From: Rhodospirillum sp.
GTDB lineage: Bacteria; Pseudomonadota; Alphaproteobacteria; Rhodospirillales; Rhodospirillaceae
NCBI GenBank assembly: GCA_021741145.1
Contig: JAIOYK010000016.1
Location: forward strand, 1 to 64,000
Direction: 5' to 3'
DNA: 64,000 nt
Shown: positions 7,972-15,908 of the stretch, piece by piece
Layout: each line of letters begins with the position of its first letter
How positions within the stretch are numbered: the first letter of the stretch is position 1
Translations under genes and position numbers: made by a program
Notes under the pieces: generated by a model
What the model saw: only the letters and a program-made list of their open reading frames with translations
Told to the model about the DNA's origin: nothing
The model's database searches: none

Positions 7972-8431
7972 GGCGTGCCTATGTCCCAATCAATAGCGGC
8001 GGTCGGATTTAAGGTGACCGGTGCCCGGTTGCAAGCCTTTCCGGCCAAACCGGTTCCGGGGCAAACCTTCGGCGCGTTCCACGCCCGATGCGGACCCAAA
8101 AGGCCGCACCATGACCATCCCAGTGGGGGCGACGCGACAGCGAAGGTTTTCCGTCCCTCACGCCACCCGATAGACCCGCGCCCCAAGGCGGGGTGGTCGA
8201 AATAACGCGACCCGAAAGGTCCGGGACAGATCCGGGGTGATGGCCGCTTGATGGACATCACCCAATCCATCCCGGTCTTTTTCAAGACCGCCAACCCATC
8301 CGGATGGTGCCCATCAGGGTCTTGTCCAATCCGGACCCTGGGGTGGAACGCGGCCCGACGGGAAAGGTCTCCCCCTTCCGAACCGGGGACACCCGAAGGC
8401 ACCGCCACGTTCATGCCCCAAGGGGAGTGGA
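7972..8431. other. 460-bp gap between acpP and fabF
   Basis: No convincing gene. A minus-strand open frame spans almost the whole gap (8414-7968), but its product is a Pro/Gly/Arg-rich stretch with no recognisable motif. Structures seen: a 7-bp hairpin CGGTCTT-TTTC-AAGACCG at 8273-8290 and the palindrome CCATCCGGATGG just beside it. The region may hold an acpP transcript end and a separate fabF promoter, or a small gene not recognised here. Confidence 0.45.
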
Positions 8432-8668
8432 TCAGCCGTTGTTCGACTGGATAAAGTCGATGGCATCCTTGACGGTGAGGATCTTCTCGGCCGCATCGTC
8501 GGGGATTTCGCAGCCGAATTCCTCTTCGAACGCCATGACCAATTCCACGGTGTCCAGGCTATCGGCTCCGAGATCATCGATGAAGCTGGCGCTTTCCGTC
8601 ACCTTCGCTTCCTCGACACCCAGGTGCTCGACAACGATCTTCTTAACGCGGTCGGCGACGTCGCTCAT
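8432..8668 (-). CDS. acpP: Acyl carrier protein
   Basis: A 78-residue acidic four-helix carrier that holds growing acyl chains on a 4'-phosphopantetheine arm. The attachment serine is Ser37 in the invariant DSLDTVEL, preceded by SFIDDLGA. Length and composition are typical. It is flanked by fabG upstream (211-bp gap) and fabF downstream (460-bp gap). The separation suggests its own promoter, as expected for a very highly expressed gene. Confidence 0.98.
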   Translation of the reverse strand: MSDVADRVKKIVVEHLGVEEAKVTESASFIDDLGADSLDTVELVMAFEEEFGCEIPDDAAEKILTVKDAIDFIQSNNG

Positions 8669-8879
8669 TTTCGTCTAATCCTTGGAAGTCACTGATTTTT
8701 GATGGACGCGGCGGTCGGCGTGATCGCCACTTGAAGAAGGATCGGCCTCCGCACGGAGCGCCTTGCCTAACACACTTGTTCTGAGAAGACCAGCGGAAGG
8801 GAGAGACCGGAAGGACAAACTTCCCGTTTTCCACCCCCGCTGTCAAATCTTCCAGGAAATCCCAGGGGACCTCCTTGAC

Positions 8880-9617
8880 CTAGATCATGACCATTCCACC
8901 ATTCACATGGATGGTCTGGCCGGTGATATAGGCTGCTTCCATGCTGGACAGATAGACGACGGCGGACGCGATGTCCTCCGGCGCGCCCATGTGGCCCGCG
9001 GGAATATGGGGCAGAAGGGCGTTCTTCTGCTTATCGTTCAGTTTGTCGGTCATGGCCGTGGCGATGAATCCCGGCGCCACGCAGTTGATCGTTATACCAC
9101 GGGCGGCCACTTCCCCCGCCATGGACTTGCTCATGCCGATCATCCCCGCCTTGGAGGCGGCATAGTTGGCTTGGCCCGCGTTGCCTGTCACTCCGACGAT
9201 GGAGGTGATACCGACAATCCGACCCCACCGGCGCCTCATCATTCCCCTGAGAGCGGCCCGGGACAGGCGGAAGGTCGCGGTCAGGTTCACATCGATGACC
9301 TGGCACCACTCTTCGTCCTTCATCCGCATGGACAACATATCCCGGGTCAGCCCGGCGTTGTTGACCAGGATGTCCACTCCACCCAGTGCCTCCTCGGCCG
9401 CGGGGACCAAGCCGTCGACCGCGGCAGGATCCGACAGATCGCAGGTCAGGATCGGAGAGTCGCCCGAGATGGTGGCGGCGGTCGCCTCGAGGGCATCCCG
9501 GCGGGTGCCGGACAGGGCCACGGTGGCGCCCTGATCGGCCAGCGCCTTGGCGATGGCGGCTCCAATACCGCCGGACGCGCCGGTCACCAGAGCCTTTTTG
9601 CCGGTCAAATCAAACAT
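8880..9617 (-). CDS. fabG: 3-oxoacyl-ACP reductase
   Basis: Reduces 3-oxoacyl-ACP with NADPH in each elongation round. The 245-residue protein has TGASGGIG at 12-19, NNAG (LVNNAGLTRDMLSMRM, the FabG-specific continuation), a catalytic Ser in GITSIVGVTGNAGQANY, Tyr/Lys in YAASKAG, and PGFIATAMTD. The tail TIHVNGGMVMI is typical. It lies 71 bases downstream of fabD on the same strand. Confidence 0.97.
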   Translation of the reverse strand: MFDLTGKKALVTGASGGIGAAIAKALADQGATVALSGTRRDALEATAATISGDSPILTCDLSDPAAVDGLVPAAEEALGGVDILVNNAGLTRDMLSMRMKDEEWCQVIDVNLTATFRLSRAALRGMMRRRWGRIVGITSIVGVTGNAGQANYAASKAGMIGMSKSMAGEVAARGITINCVAPGFIATAMTDKLNDKQKNALLPHIPAGHMGAPEDIASAVVYLSSMEAAYITGQTIHVNGGMVMI

Positions 9618-9688
9618 CTTGGGATCCTCGAATGCATCGTGTTTGGGTGAAGGAATCGGTGAACGAAAGAAGCCAAAAAAAGGGGATC

Positions 9689-10627
9689 TTACAGGTCCTT
9701 GGCGAAGGCTTCCAGATCCTCTGGTCCCTGAATCGACCGGGCCGAAAGGTCCTTGTGGATCCGCTTGGCCAATCCAGAAAGGACCTTGCCCGATCCGAGC
9801 TCCACCAATTCGGTGACACCGTTCTCGGCCATATGCAACACACTTTCCCGCCAGCGCACCGACCCGGTCACCTGTTCAACCAGCAACTGGCGAATCAGCT
9901 CGGGATCGGAGACCCGCTCGGCCCGGACATTGGCCACCAGGGGGACGGAGGGCACGGCGATGGCGATCTTAGCCAAGGCATCGGCCATCACATCGGCCGC
10001 GGGGGCCATCAAGGCGCAATGGAAGGGGGCGCTCACCGGCAGAAGCATGGCACGCTTGCAACCCTTGCCCTTGGCGATCTCGATGGCCCGGTCGATGGCG
10101 GCCTTGGCGCCGCTGATCACCACCTGACCGGGAGCGTTATCATTGGCGGCCTCGCAGACCTCGCCCTGGGCGGCTTCCTCGGCCACGGCCTGGGCATCCT
10201 CCAGGCTCAACCCCAGAAGCGCGGCCATGGCGCCCTCGCCCACCGGCACGGCCTTCTGCATGGCCTCGCCCCGGATCCGCAGCAGGCGGGCCGTATCGGC
10301 GAGCCGAAGGGACCCAACCGCGGCGAGGGCCGAATACTCGCCCAGGGAATGGCCAGCGACCATGACCGCTTGGTCGGCGACCTTAATACCGGAGGACTCC
10401 AACACCCGGACGACGGCCATGGACACCGCCATCAAGGCGGGTTGGGCATTCTGGGTGAGGGTCAAACTCTCGGAAGGGCCTTCGAACATAAGGCCCGAAA
10501 GGTTTTGGGACAGGGCATCGTCCACTTCCTCGAACACCTCGCGGGCCACGGGGAAGGCATCGGCGAGGGCCTGACCCATGCCGACGGCCTGGGATCCCTG
10601 TCCAGGGAAGACGAATGCGCGAGTCAT
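9689..10627 (-). CDS. fabD: Malonyl-CoA:ACP transacylase
   Basis: Loads malonyl groups onto ACP. The 312-residue product opens with TRAFVFPGQGSQAVGMG and carries the nucleophile Ser94 in AGHSLGEYSALAA; the partner histidine is in VSAPFHCALMAPAA. The start at 10627 has GGGAG eight bases upstream; the frame is open for a further 30 codons but that part lacks family similarity. It heads the minus-strand fab cluster fabD-fabG-acpP-fabF-mltG. Confidence 0.97.
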   Translation of the reverse strand: MTRAFVFPGQGSQAVGMGQALADAFPVAREVFEEVDDALSQNLSGLMFEGPSESLTLTQNAQPALMAVSMAVVRVLESSGIKVADQAVMVAGHSLGEYSALAAVGSLRLADTARLLRIRGEAMQKAVPVGEGAMAALLGLSLEDAQAVAEEAAQGEVCEAANDNAPGQVVISGAKAAIDRAIEIAKGKGCKRAMLLPVSAPFHCALMAPAADVMADALAKIAIAVPSVPLVANVRAERVSDPELIRQLLVEQVTGSVRWRESVLHMAENGVTELVELGSGKVLSGLAKRIHKDLSARSIQGPEDLEAFAKDL

Positions 10628-10869
10628 AAAAGTGCTCCCGAAAGCTGTGCCACCAGCCGGTTTTGGTCCGGCACGCGCTCGCCGGACCAAAACCGACCCC
10701 GCGCGTGGGCGCAACAAAGACGGCTCGAAAGCGGAATGTCAAGCCGGAGGCGCCTCGCCGCTCGGCGACGAAGTGCTAGGGCAGCAAATCTTGCCTCATA
10801 GGGACAGCGAATCTTGCCCAGAGGGGAAAGATTTACCCAGGACCACCCCCGGAAAGCCAGAACTCCAGA

Positions 10870-11361
10870 TCAGAGGAGTTCCTTCTCCTCTCCGGACTCG
10901 GTGGTTTGGGTTTCTCCGGTCCGGGGCGTTTGCTTTTGGTCCACCTCCTGCAAGACCCGCAGGACATCCTGGCCCGATGCCAGGGTGCTGGACAGGGCGG
11001 AGATGGTCCGGCTTTCCGTGGCGGTATTGTCCCCCTCTCCCTGCTTTTCCACGATGGCACTGGAGTTCAGGCGGCGCTGGATTTCCTCGGAGACCGTCTT
11101 TTCCACGGCGCTCCGCTGTTCCGGCGACATTTCATTCAAGGCATCGTCGCTCAGACCCATGGCCTGGAGAATCTCCTCGCGCATTTTCTTGATCTTTTCC
11201 TCCTCCAAATCCTTGACGTAGGCGGAGAAGCCTTTTTCCTTGATGGCGGTAATGTCCGCATTCCGCGCGGCTTCATTGGCCTGGGCGCGCTGGGCGGCGA
11301 GAGTCGCTGGATCGGTGGTCAGCCCCGCCATGGCGGGGACGAGCGTGCTGTCGCTGGGCAT
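10870..11361 (-). CDS. Uncharacterised hydrophilic helical protein
   Basis: A 163-residue, strongly charged protein with no membrane segment and no family I can name. The middle (AAQRAQANEAARNADITAIK, then FSAYVKDLEEEKIKKMREEI) looks alpha-helical and coiled-coil prone; the tail is Gln/Thr/Glu-rich and probably disordered. AGGAGG about ten bases upstream of the ATG is one of the strongest ribosome sites in the window, which supports real expression. It is divergent from rpsF and separated from fabD by 240 bases. Confidence 0.65.
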   Translation of the reverse strand: MPSDSTLVPAMAGLTTDPATLAAQRAQANEAARNADITAIKEKGFSAYVKDLEEEKIKKMREEILQAMGLSDDALNEMSPEQRSAVEKTVSEEIQRRLNSSAIVEKQGEGDNTATESRTISALSSTLASGQDVLRVLQEVDQKQTPRTGETQTTESGEEKELL

Positions 11362-11431
11362 GTTTTTCCTCCTCCTGGACCAAATGTAGAAAGGAGAAGC
11401 AAGACCCAGGCCATGCGACCGCCGGGATTGT

Positions 11432-11460
11432 CTTGCGCCGGTAAGACCGTCGTGTATAGT
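11432..11460 (+). promoter_or_regulatory. Predicted housekeeping promoter for rpsF
   Basis: A TATAGT -10 box at 11455-11460 is preceded by CTTGCG/TTGCGC at 11432-11438 with a 16-17 bp spacer, about 110 bases upstream of rpsF. It lies in the divergent gap between the uncharacterised 163-residue gene and the ribosomal operon. Confidence 0.5.
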
Positions 11461-11573
11461 GCGCGCCTTCCGAAACCCTTGCCATCGATGACCCCATCGA
11501 TCGGCTATGCCTCTTTTCCGGATCCCTCGGGAATATGGAAAAGGGGAAGAGAAAAGCCATAAGGGACTAAAAA

Positions 11574-12086
11574 ATGGCCTTGTACGAATGCACGCTTATC
11601 GCGCGCCAGGACATTTCAAACGCCCAGGTTGATACCCTGGGTGATGATGTGTCCGCCATGATTTCCGAGGGGGCCGGTTCGGTCACCAAACGGGAATACT
11701 GGGGTCTGCGCACCCTCCATTTCCGGATCAAGAAGAACCGGAAAGGGCATTACCTGTTCCTGAACATCGACGCGCCGGCTCCGGCCATCCACGAGATGGA
11801 GCGCCGTCTGCGCCTGAACGAGGACGTCATCCGCTATATGACCGTGAAGGTCGAGGAGCTGGAAGAAGCCCCGTCGGCGATGATGCAGAAAAACGACCGC
11901 CCCGAGCGCGGCCCCCGTCGGGGCGGCGACCGTGGCGACCGCCCCGACCGGGGTGATCGTCCCGATCGTGGTGATCGTCCCGACCGGGGTGATCGTCCCG
12001 ACCGTGGCGATCGTCCCGACCGTGGCCCCCGCGGGGACCGTGGTGATCGTGGCGATCGTCGTCCCCAACGTGAAGGAGGCGAATGA
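11574..12086 (+). CDS. rpsF: Ribosomal protein bS6 with repeat tail
   Basis: Component of the 30S platform that pairs with bS18. Residues 1-100 are canonical ([59 protein letters not shown]). The remaining 70 residues are a charged tail made of five RGDRPD hexapeptides plus flanking RGD/RGPRGD units, making the protein longer (170 residues) than most bS6. AGGGA upstream of the ATG supports the start. rpsR overlaps the stop by four bases (ATGA), implying coupled translation. Confidence 0.97.
   Translation: MALYECTLIARQDISNAQVDTLGDDVSAMISEGAGSVTKREYWGLRTLHFRIKKNRKGHYLFLNIDAPAPAIHEMERRLRLNEDVIRYMTVKVEELEEAPSAMMQKNDRPERGPRRGGDRGDRPDRGDRPDRGDRPDRGDRPDRGDRPDRGPRGDRGDRGDRRPQREGGE
11931..12020 (+). 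repeat. Five 18-bp tandem repeats encoding RGDRPD
   Basis: Units at 11931, 11949, 11967, 11985 and 12003 each encode Arg-Gly-Asp-Arg-Pro-Asp within rpsF. They differ mainly at third codon positions (CGT/CGG, GGC/GGT, GAC/GAT), so the peptide is kept while the DNA drifts. Confidence 0.95.
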
Positions 12087-12319
12087 TGCCCGCTCCCCGT
12101 CGTCCGTTCTTCCGTCGTCGGAAGACCTGCCCGTTCTCCGGCGCCACCGCTCCGAAGATCGACTACAAGGACATCAAGCTGCTGCAACGGTTCATTTCCG
12201 AGCGTGGCAAGATCGTCCCCAGCCGCATCACCGCGGTATCCGCGAAGAAGCAGCGTGAATTGGCCCGCGCCATCAAGCGCGCCCGGTTCCTGTCGCTGCT
12301 TCCCTACGTGATGAAATAA
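12083..12319 (+). CDS. rpsR: Ribosomal protein bS18
   Basis: Small basic 30S protein that heterodimerises with bS6. The product (78 residues, or 77 from the second ATG) includes [35 protein letters not shown] and the C-terminal [20 protein letters not shown], all diagnostic. Two consecutive ATG codons occur at 12083 and 12086; the first overlaps the rpsF stop. It lies between rpsF and the DUF2232 gene. Confidence 0.98.
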   Translation: MMPAPRRPFFRRRKTCPFSGATAPKIDYKDIKLLQRFISERGKIVPSRITAVSAKKQRELARAIKRARFLSLLPYVMK

Positions 12320-12330
12320 GACCGGGACCG

Positions 12331-12369
12331 TCGGGTCCGCTTCCCCTCTTCACGGGCAAGCGGATCCGA
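12331..12369. terminator. Hairpin between rpsR and DUF2232 gene
   Basis: TCGGGTCCGCTT (12331-12342) pairs with AAGCGGATCCGA (12358-12369) with one mismatch. There is no T-run, so it may be an RNA-processing or attenuation structure rather than a full terminator. Confidence 0.45.
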
Positions 12370-12435
12370 CACCCCGATCCCCCCCCCTTTCCAAGACACG
12401 CTCCGTCGTCTCTGGCGAAGGACAGGTAAGGTTCC

Positions 12436-13437
12436 ATGACCCGGATCCCGCACCAGGCCATCCTCGCCGGTTTGGCGAGTGCCATGTTGTTCTCCTCGGT
12501 GCTTTATGTCCCGGTGCTTGGCCTCCTGTTGATGCAGGCTTCGGTGATACCGATCATGGTCAGTGGCCTCCGATTCGGCATTCCGGGGGCTCTCGTCGCG
12601 GGTCTGTCCGCGGGTGCCGCCACCCTGGTGATCCTGCCCACGGCCATGTTGCCGACCTATGTCTGCCTGCAGTTGCTGCCCGCCCTGGTGGTCGCCCTTT
12701 TGGCGACCCGCCCGGTCCATGGTTTGGGCCGGGCGCCGACTCAGCGGGACGGGTTCGAAGCCTGGTACCCGCCGGGACATATCCTGGCCTGGCTGTCCGC
12801 TTCCGGTCTGCCCTTCCTGATCCTGTTCGCCCTGGGATTGCCCGCTTACGCCACGGCGATCCTGCCGCCGGACAGCCCCCTCCACCAGGAGGCGCCCCTG
12901 CGCGATCTGGTGACCGAGATCATGGCCGCCATGATCTCGGAGTTTTCCGCCGACACGGACCCGGCGGTCCGCGCCGAATTGTTGAAAAGCATTCCGGCCA
13001 ACGTGCCTGGAACTTTCCTAGCCTATTGGCTGACCTTGGTGGCCGTGGGTGGCGTCGTCGCCCAGTGGTGGGTCTCCCGGCGGGGCGTGGCTCGTCGGCC
13101 GACGCCAAACTACCTTGCCCTGGACCTGCCCGGCTGGCAGCCTGGACTGTTCCTGGCCCTGGGCCTCGCGGGCGTAACCCTTCCCGGCGACGTGGGCTAC
13201 CTGGCGGCCAACGCGGCGATCATGCTGTCGGTGCCGCTCGTCTTTCTGGGCCTCGTATTGGTGCACGAGGCCGCGCGGACCCTGCCCCAGCCCAAGATGG
13301 CGCTAGTCGGGTTCTACATTCTGTTCATCCTGGGATCGTCGGTGTCGATCATCGCCCTGACCGTCGCGGGATTCGTGGAATTCGCCGTGAAACGGCGGAT
13401 CGTCTTCCCCGGGCCTCCCGGTCCAGGGAAGACATGA
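12436..13437 (+). CDS. DUF2232 multi-pass membrane protein
   Basis: A 333-residue inner-membrane protein with about eight hydrophobic segments, including LLMQASVIPIMVSGLRFGIP near residue 35, LILFALGLPAYATAIL near 135, a central WLTLVAVGGVVAQWWVSRRG, and LFLALGLAGVTLPGDVGYLA near 240. Position between rpsR and rplI and the overall pattern match the DUF2232 (YybS-like) proteins found in this operon in Rhodospirillales. Biochemical function is unknown. The C terminus ends in a Pro/Gly-rich tail whose DNA forms a hairpin. Confidence 0.8.
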   Translation: MTRIPHQAILAGLASAMLFSSVLYVPVLGLLLMQASVIPIMVSGLRFGIPGALVAGLSAGAATLVILPTAMLPTYVCLQLLPALVVALLATRPVHGLGRAPTQRDGFEAWYPPGHILAWLSASGLPFLILFALGLPAYATAILPPDSPLHQEAPLRDLVTEIMAAMISEFSADTDPAVRAELLKSIPANVPGTFLAYWLTLVAVGGVVAQWWVSRRGVARRPTPNYLALDLPGWQPGLFLALGLAGVTLPGDVGYLAANAAIMLSVPLVFLGLVLVHEAARTLPQPKMALVGFYILFILGSSVSIIALTVAGFVEFAVKRRIVFPGPPGPGKT

Positions 13438-13498
13438 TTTCGTAAGCAACCGAAACCCTTGGGCAACGCCCAAGGCTGGATAGGGTCCAAAAGGACCC
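13402..13498 (+). promoter_or_regulatory. Three consecutive hairpins ahead of rplI
   Basis: Hairpin 1 spans 13402-13433 (GTCTTCCC/GGGAAGAC with nested CGGG/CCCG) across the end of the DUF2232 gene. Hairpin 2 is CCTTGGGC-AAC-GCCCAAGG at 13457-13475. Hairpin 3 is GGGTCC-AAAA-GGACCC at 13483-13498 and abuts the GGGAG ribosome site at 13499-13503. Stems 2 and 3 are perfect. The arrangement could modulate rplI translation or mark a processing site. Confidence 0.55.
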
Positions 13499-13511
13499 GG
13501 GAGAAATGACG

Positions 13512-14096
13512 ATGATGGAAGTAATTTTGCTCGAGCGTATCGAGAACCTTGGGTTCATGGGCGACGTGGTGAAGGTGAAGGACGGCTATGCCCGCAACTT
13601 CCTGCTGCCCCAGAAGAAGGCCCTGCGTAAGAGCAAGGCCAACATGGAGTTCTTTGACTCCCAAAAGGTCGAGTTGGAAGCCATCAACCTGAAGCGCAAG
13701 GAAGAGGCCCAGGCTGTCGCGGTGAAGATGGAAGGCCTGAACCTGACGATGATCCGGCAGGCTGGCGAGAGTGGTCAGCTCTATGGGTCCGTCACCGCCC
13801 GCGACATCACCGATTCCCTGAAGGAAGAAGGCTTCACCGTCAGCCGTCAGCAGGTTCTGCTGAATCAGCCCATCAAGGACCTGGGCCGGTTCGACACCCG
13901 CGTTTCCCTGCATCCGGAAGTGGTGATCACCATCACCTGCGTGATCGCCCGCTCGGCGGCCGAGGCCGAAGCCTCCGCCGCGGCGCTTGTCGCGAGCGCT
14001 GAAGCCGCCATCGAGGAAGACGTCCCAGAGGACGCCGTCGTGCACGAGGACGAGGACGATCTGCCGTCCTACGAAGGCGCCGTCGACGAGAACTAA
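13512..14096 (+). CDS. rplI: Ribosomal protein bL9 with acidic tail
   Basis: Binds 23S rRNA near the L1 stalk base. The N-terminal [20 protein letters not shown] and [17 protein letters not shown] are hallmark bL9. The protein (194 residues) is longer than the usual 150 because of an Ala- and Glu/Asp-rich tail from about residue 148, ending [19 protein letters not shown] codons occur at 13506, 13512 and 13515; 13512 or 13515 fit the GGGAG site (13499-13503) best, whereas 13506 would be only two bases away. Confidence 0.97.
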   Translation: MMEVILLERIENLGFMGDVVKVKDGYARNFLLPQKKALRKSKANMEFFDSQKVELEAINLKRKEEAQAVAVKMEGLNLTMIRQAGESGQLYGSVTARDITDSLKEEGFTVSRQQVLLNQPIKDLGRFDTRVSLHPEVVITITCVIARSAAEAEASAAALVASAEAAIEEDVPEDAVVHEDEDDLPSYEGAVDEN

Positions 14097-14135
14097 GGTC
14101 TATCCGGGCTCCTCGCCGAGCCAACACGTGTTGGG

Positions 14136-14174
14136 CGGCGCGACCTTTCAAAGGGTCGCGCCGTTTCCTATTTC
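14136..14174 (+). terminator. Intrinsic terminator after rplI
   Basis: GGCGCGACC (14137-14145) pairs with GGTCGCGCC (14154-14162) around a short loop and is followed by the T-rich GTTTCCTATTTC. It lies 40 bases past the rplI stop and should end the ribosomal transcript before dnaB. Confidence 0.75.
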
Positions 14175-14239
14175 ATGGGCCAAGCCAAATCCCCTTTCAT
14201 GGGCCAAGCCAAATCCCCTTTCATGGGCCAAGCCCATGG
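14171..14239. repeat. 24-bp tandem repeats upstream of dnaB
   Basis: The unit TTTCATGGGCCAAGCCAAATCCCC is present at 14171-14194 and 14195-14218 (identical) and partially at 14219-14234. The last partial copy runs into a dyad CATGGGC-CAA-GCCCATG at 14223-14239. It sits between the rplI terminator and the dnaB start. Confidence 0.9.
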
Positions 14240-14270
14240 AGATTTCCCCCCGGACTGATACACTCCCGCC

Positions 14271-15908
14271 ATGACGGATTATCCCACGGAGCCTCCCATG
14301 GAAGGCGATGACTCGGCCCCGCCGGATCACCCCATTCCGGATTCAGCCTATGCCGACATACCGCGGGACGCGGATGACATGGGCATGGCCGTGCATTATG
14401 CCGCGCCCCCGTCCCATGCCGCCGACACCGAAGGTCTGGGCATACGCCAGCCTCCCGCCAACATGGAGGCGGAACAGGCCCTCCTCGGCGCCATCCTGAC
14501 CAACAACCGGGTGCTGAAGAAAGTCAGCGACTTCCTCCGGGCCGAGCATTTCGCCCACCCGGCCCATGCGACCATCTACGATGCCTGCGAGACCCTGGTG
14601 GAGCGGGGACACTTGGCCAATCCGGTGACTCTGAAGCCCTATCTGGAGCACAAGGCGGAACTGGAGGAGGTCGGCGGCGCCCGGTATCTGGCCCAGTTGG
14701 TCGATTCGGTGGTGACCATCATCAACGCCGAGGACTACGGCACCCTCATCCACGACCTGCATCTGCGCCGCGAATTGATCGCCATGGGCACGGACATGGT
14801 CAACGAAGCCTTCCAGGCGGAGCTTGACAGTTCCGCGGTATTTCAGATCGAAGGCGCGGAAAAACGCCTGTTCGATCTGGCCACGACGGGCCAGCAAGAC
14901 GGCGGGCCGAAAAGCTTCAAGGATGCCCTGATCGGCGCCATCAACATGGCCGAACTGGCCCATAAGCGGGATGGCGAACTCTCCGGCGTACCCACCCTTC
15001 TGACCGATCTGGACAAAAAGCTTGGCGGATTGCACGACAGTGACCTTTTGATCCTCGCCGGTCGCCCCTCGATGGGCAAGACCGCCCTGGCCACGAACAT
15101 CGCCTTCAACGCCGCCACCCATTTCCGGAGACGGGCGCAAGAGGGTGAACCGGCCAAGTCCGTGATCTTCTTTTCCCTGGAAATGTCCTCCGAGCAGTTG
15201 GCCACCCGCGTCCTTTCTGAACAGGCGGAGGTGAATTCCCACCGCTTGCGGACGGGCGAACTGGCCAACGAGGATTTCGACCGGGTGCTCCAGACCGCCA
15301 CCACCCTCCATTCGGTGCCGCTCTTCATCGACGACACCCCGGCCCTGACGGTGGGCGCCATGCGCACCCGCTGCCGTCGGTTGGCCCGGACCCATGGGGG
15401 GCGGGGTAACGGCCTGGGCCTGATCGTCATTGATTATCTGCAATTGCTCCAAGCCAACGCCGGGGAACGCGGGGACGGTCGCGTGCAGGAAGTGTCCGCC
15501 ATCACCCGGGGGCTCAAGGCCCTGGCCAAGGAAATGGACGTCCCCGTGCTGGCACTGTCCCAGTTGTCCCGCCAAGTGGAACAACGCGAGGACAAACGCC
15601 CCCAATTGTCCGACCTCCGCGAATCCGGATCCATCGAGCAGGACGCCGACGTGGTCATGTTCGTTTATCGCGAGCAATACTATCTTGAGCGGGTCGAGCC
15701 CTCCCAAAGGCCAGAGGAAACACGGGATCGATTCGACGAACGGCACGCGTCCTGGGTGGAACGCAGCGAGAAGGCCCATAACAAGGCCGAGGTGATCGTC
15801 GCCAAACAGCGTCACGGTCCCATCGGCATTGTCAGCCTGTTCTTCGACGGCAATTACACCCGCTTCGGCAATCTGCAGGGCGGAGAACCGCCGCCAGAGG
15901 AGTATTGA
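14271..15908 (+). CDS. dnaB: Replicative DNA helicase DnaB
   Basis: Hexameric 5'-3' helicase of the replication fork. In the 545-residue product the N-terminal primase-interacting domain starts at about residue 62 (PPANMEAEQALLGAILTNNR). The RecA-like core has Walker A GRPSMGKTALA near residue 264 and Walker B LIVIDYLQLL, followed by SQLSRQVEQREDKRP and LRESGSIEQDADVV. The first 60 residues are a variable acidic/polar extension, common in alphaproteobacteria. The stop overlaps the alr start by one base. Confidence 0.97.
   Translation: MTDYPTEPPMEGDDSAPPDHPIPDSAYADIPRDADDMGMAVHYAAPPSHAADTEGLGIRQPPANMEAEQALLGAILTNNRVLKKVSDFLRAEHFAHPAHATIYDACETLVERGHLANPVTLKPYLEHKAELEEVGGARYLAQLVDSVVTIINAEDYGTLIHDLHLRRELIAMGTDMVNEAFQAELDSSAVFQIEGAEKRLFDLATTGQQDGGPKSFKDALIGAINMAELAHKRDGELSGVPTLLTDLDKKLGGLHDSDLLILAGRPSMGKTALATNIAFNAATHFRRRAQEGEPAKSVIFFSLEMSSEQLATRVLSEQAEVNSHRLRTGELANEDFDRVLQTATTLHSVPLFIDDTPALTVGAMRTRCRRLARTHGGRGNGLGLIVIDYLQLLQANAGERGDGRVQEVSAITRGLKALAKEMDVPVLALSQLSRQVEQREDKRPQLSDLRESGSIEQDADVVMFVYREQYYLERVEPSQRPEETRDRFDERHASWVERSEKAHNKAEVIVAKQRHGPIGIVSLFFDGNYTRFGNLQGGEPPPEEY

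Noticed and set aside
7968-8414. Possible 148-residue gene between acpP and fabF
   Set aside because: Pro/Gly/Arg-rich product without motif, no good ribosome site, overlaps the fabF start; kept only as an unexplained gap.
14171-14239. CRISPR array
   Set aside because: Direct repeats are contiguous with no spacers and no cas genes; the same applies to the other tandem repeats in the window.
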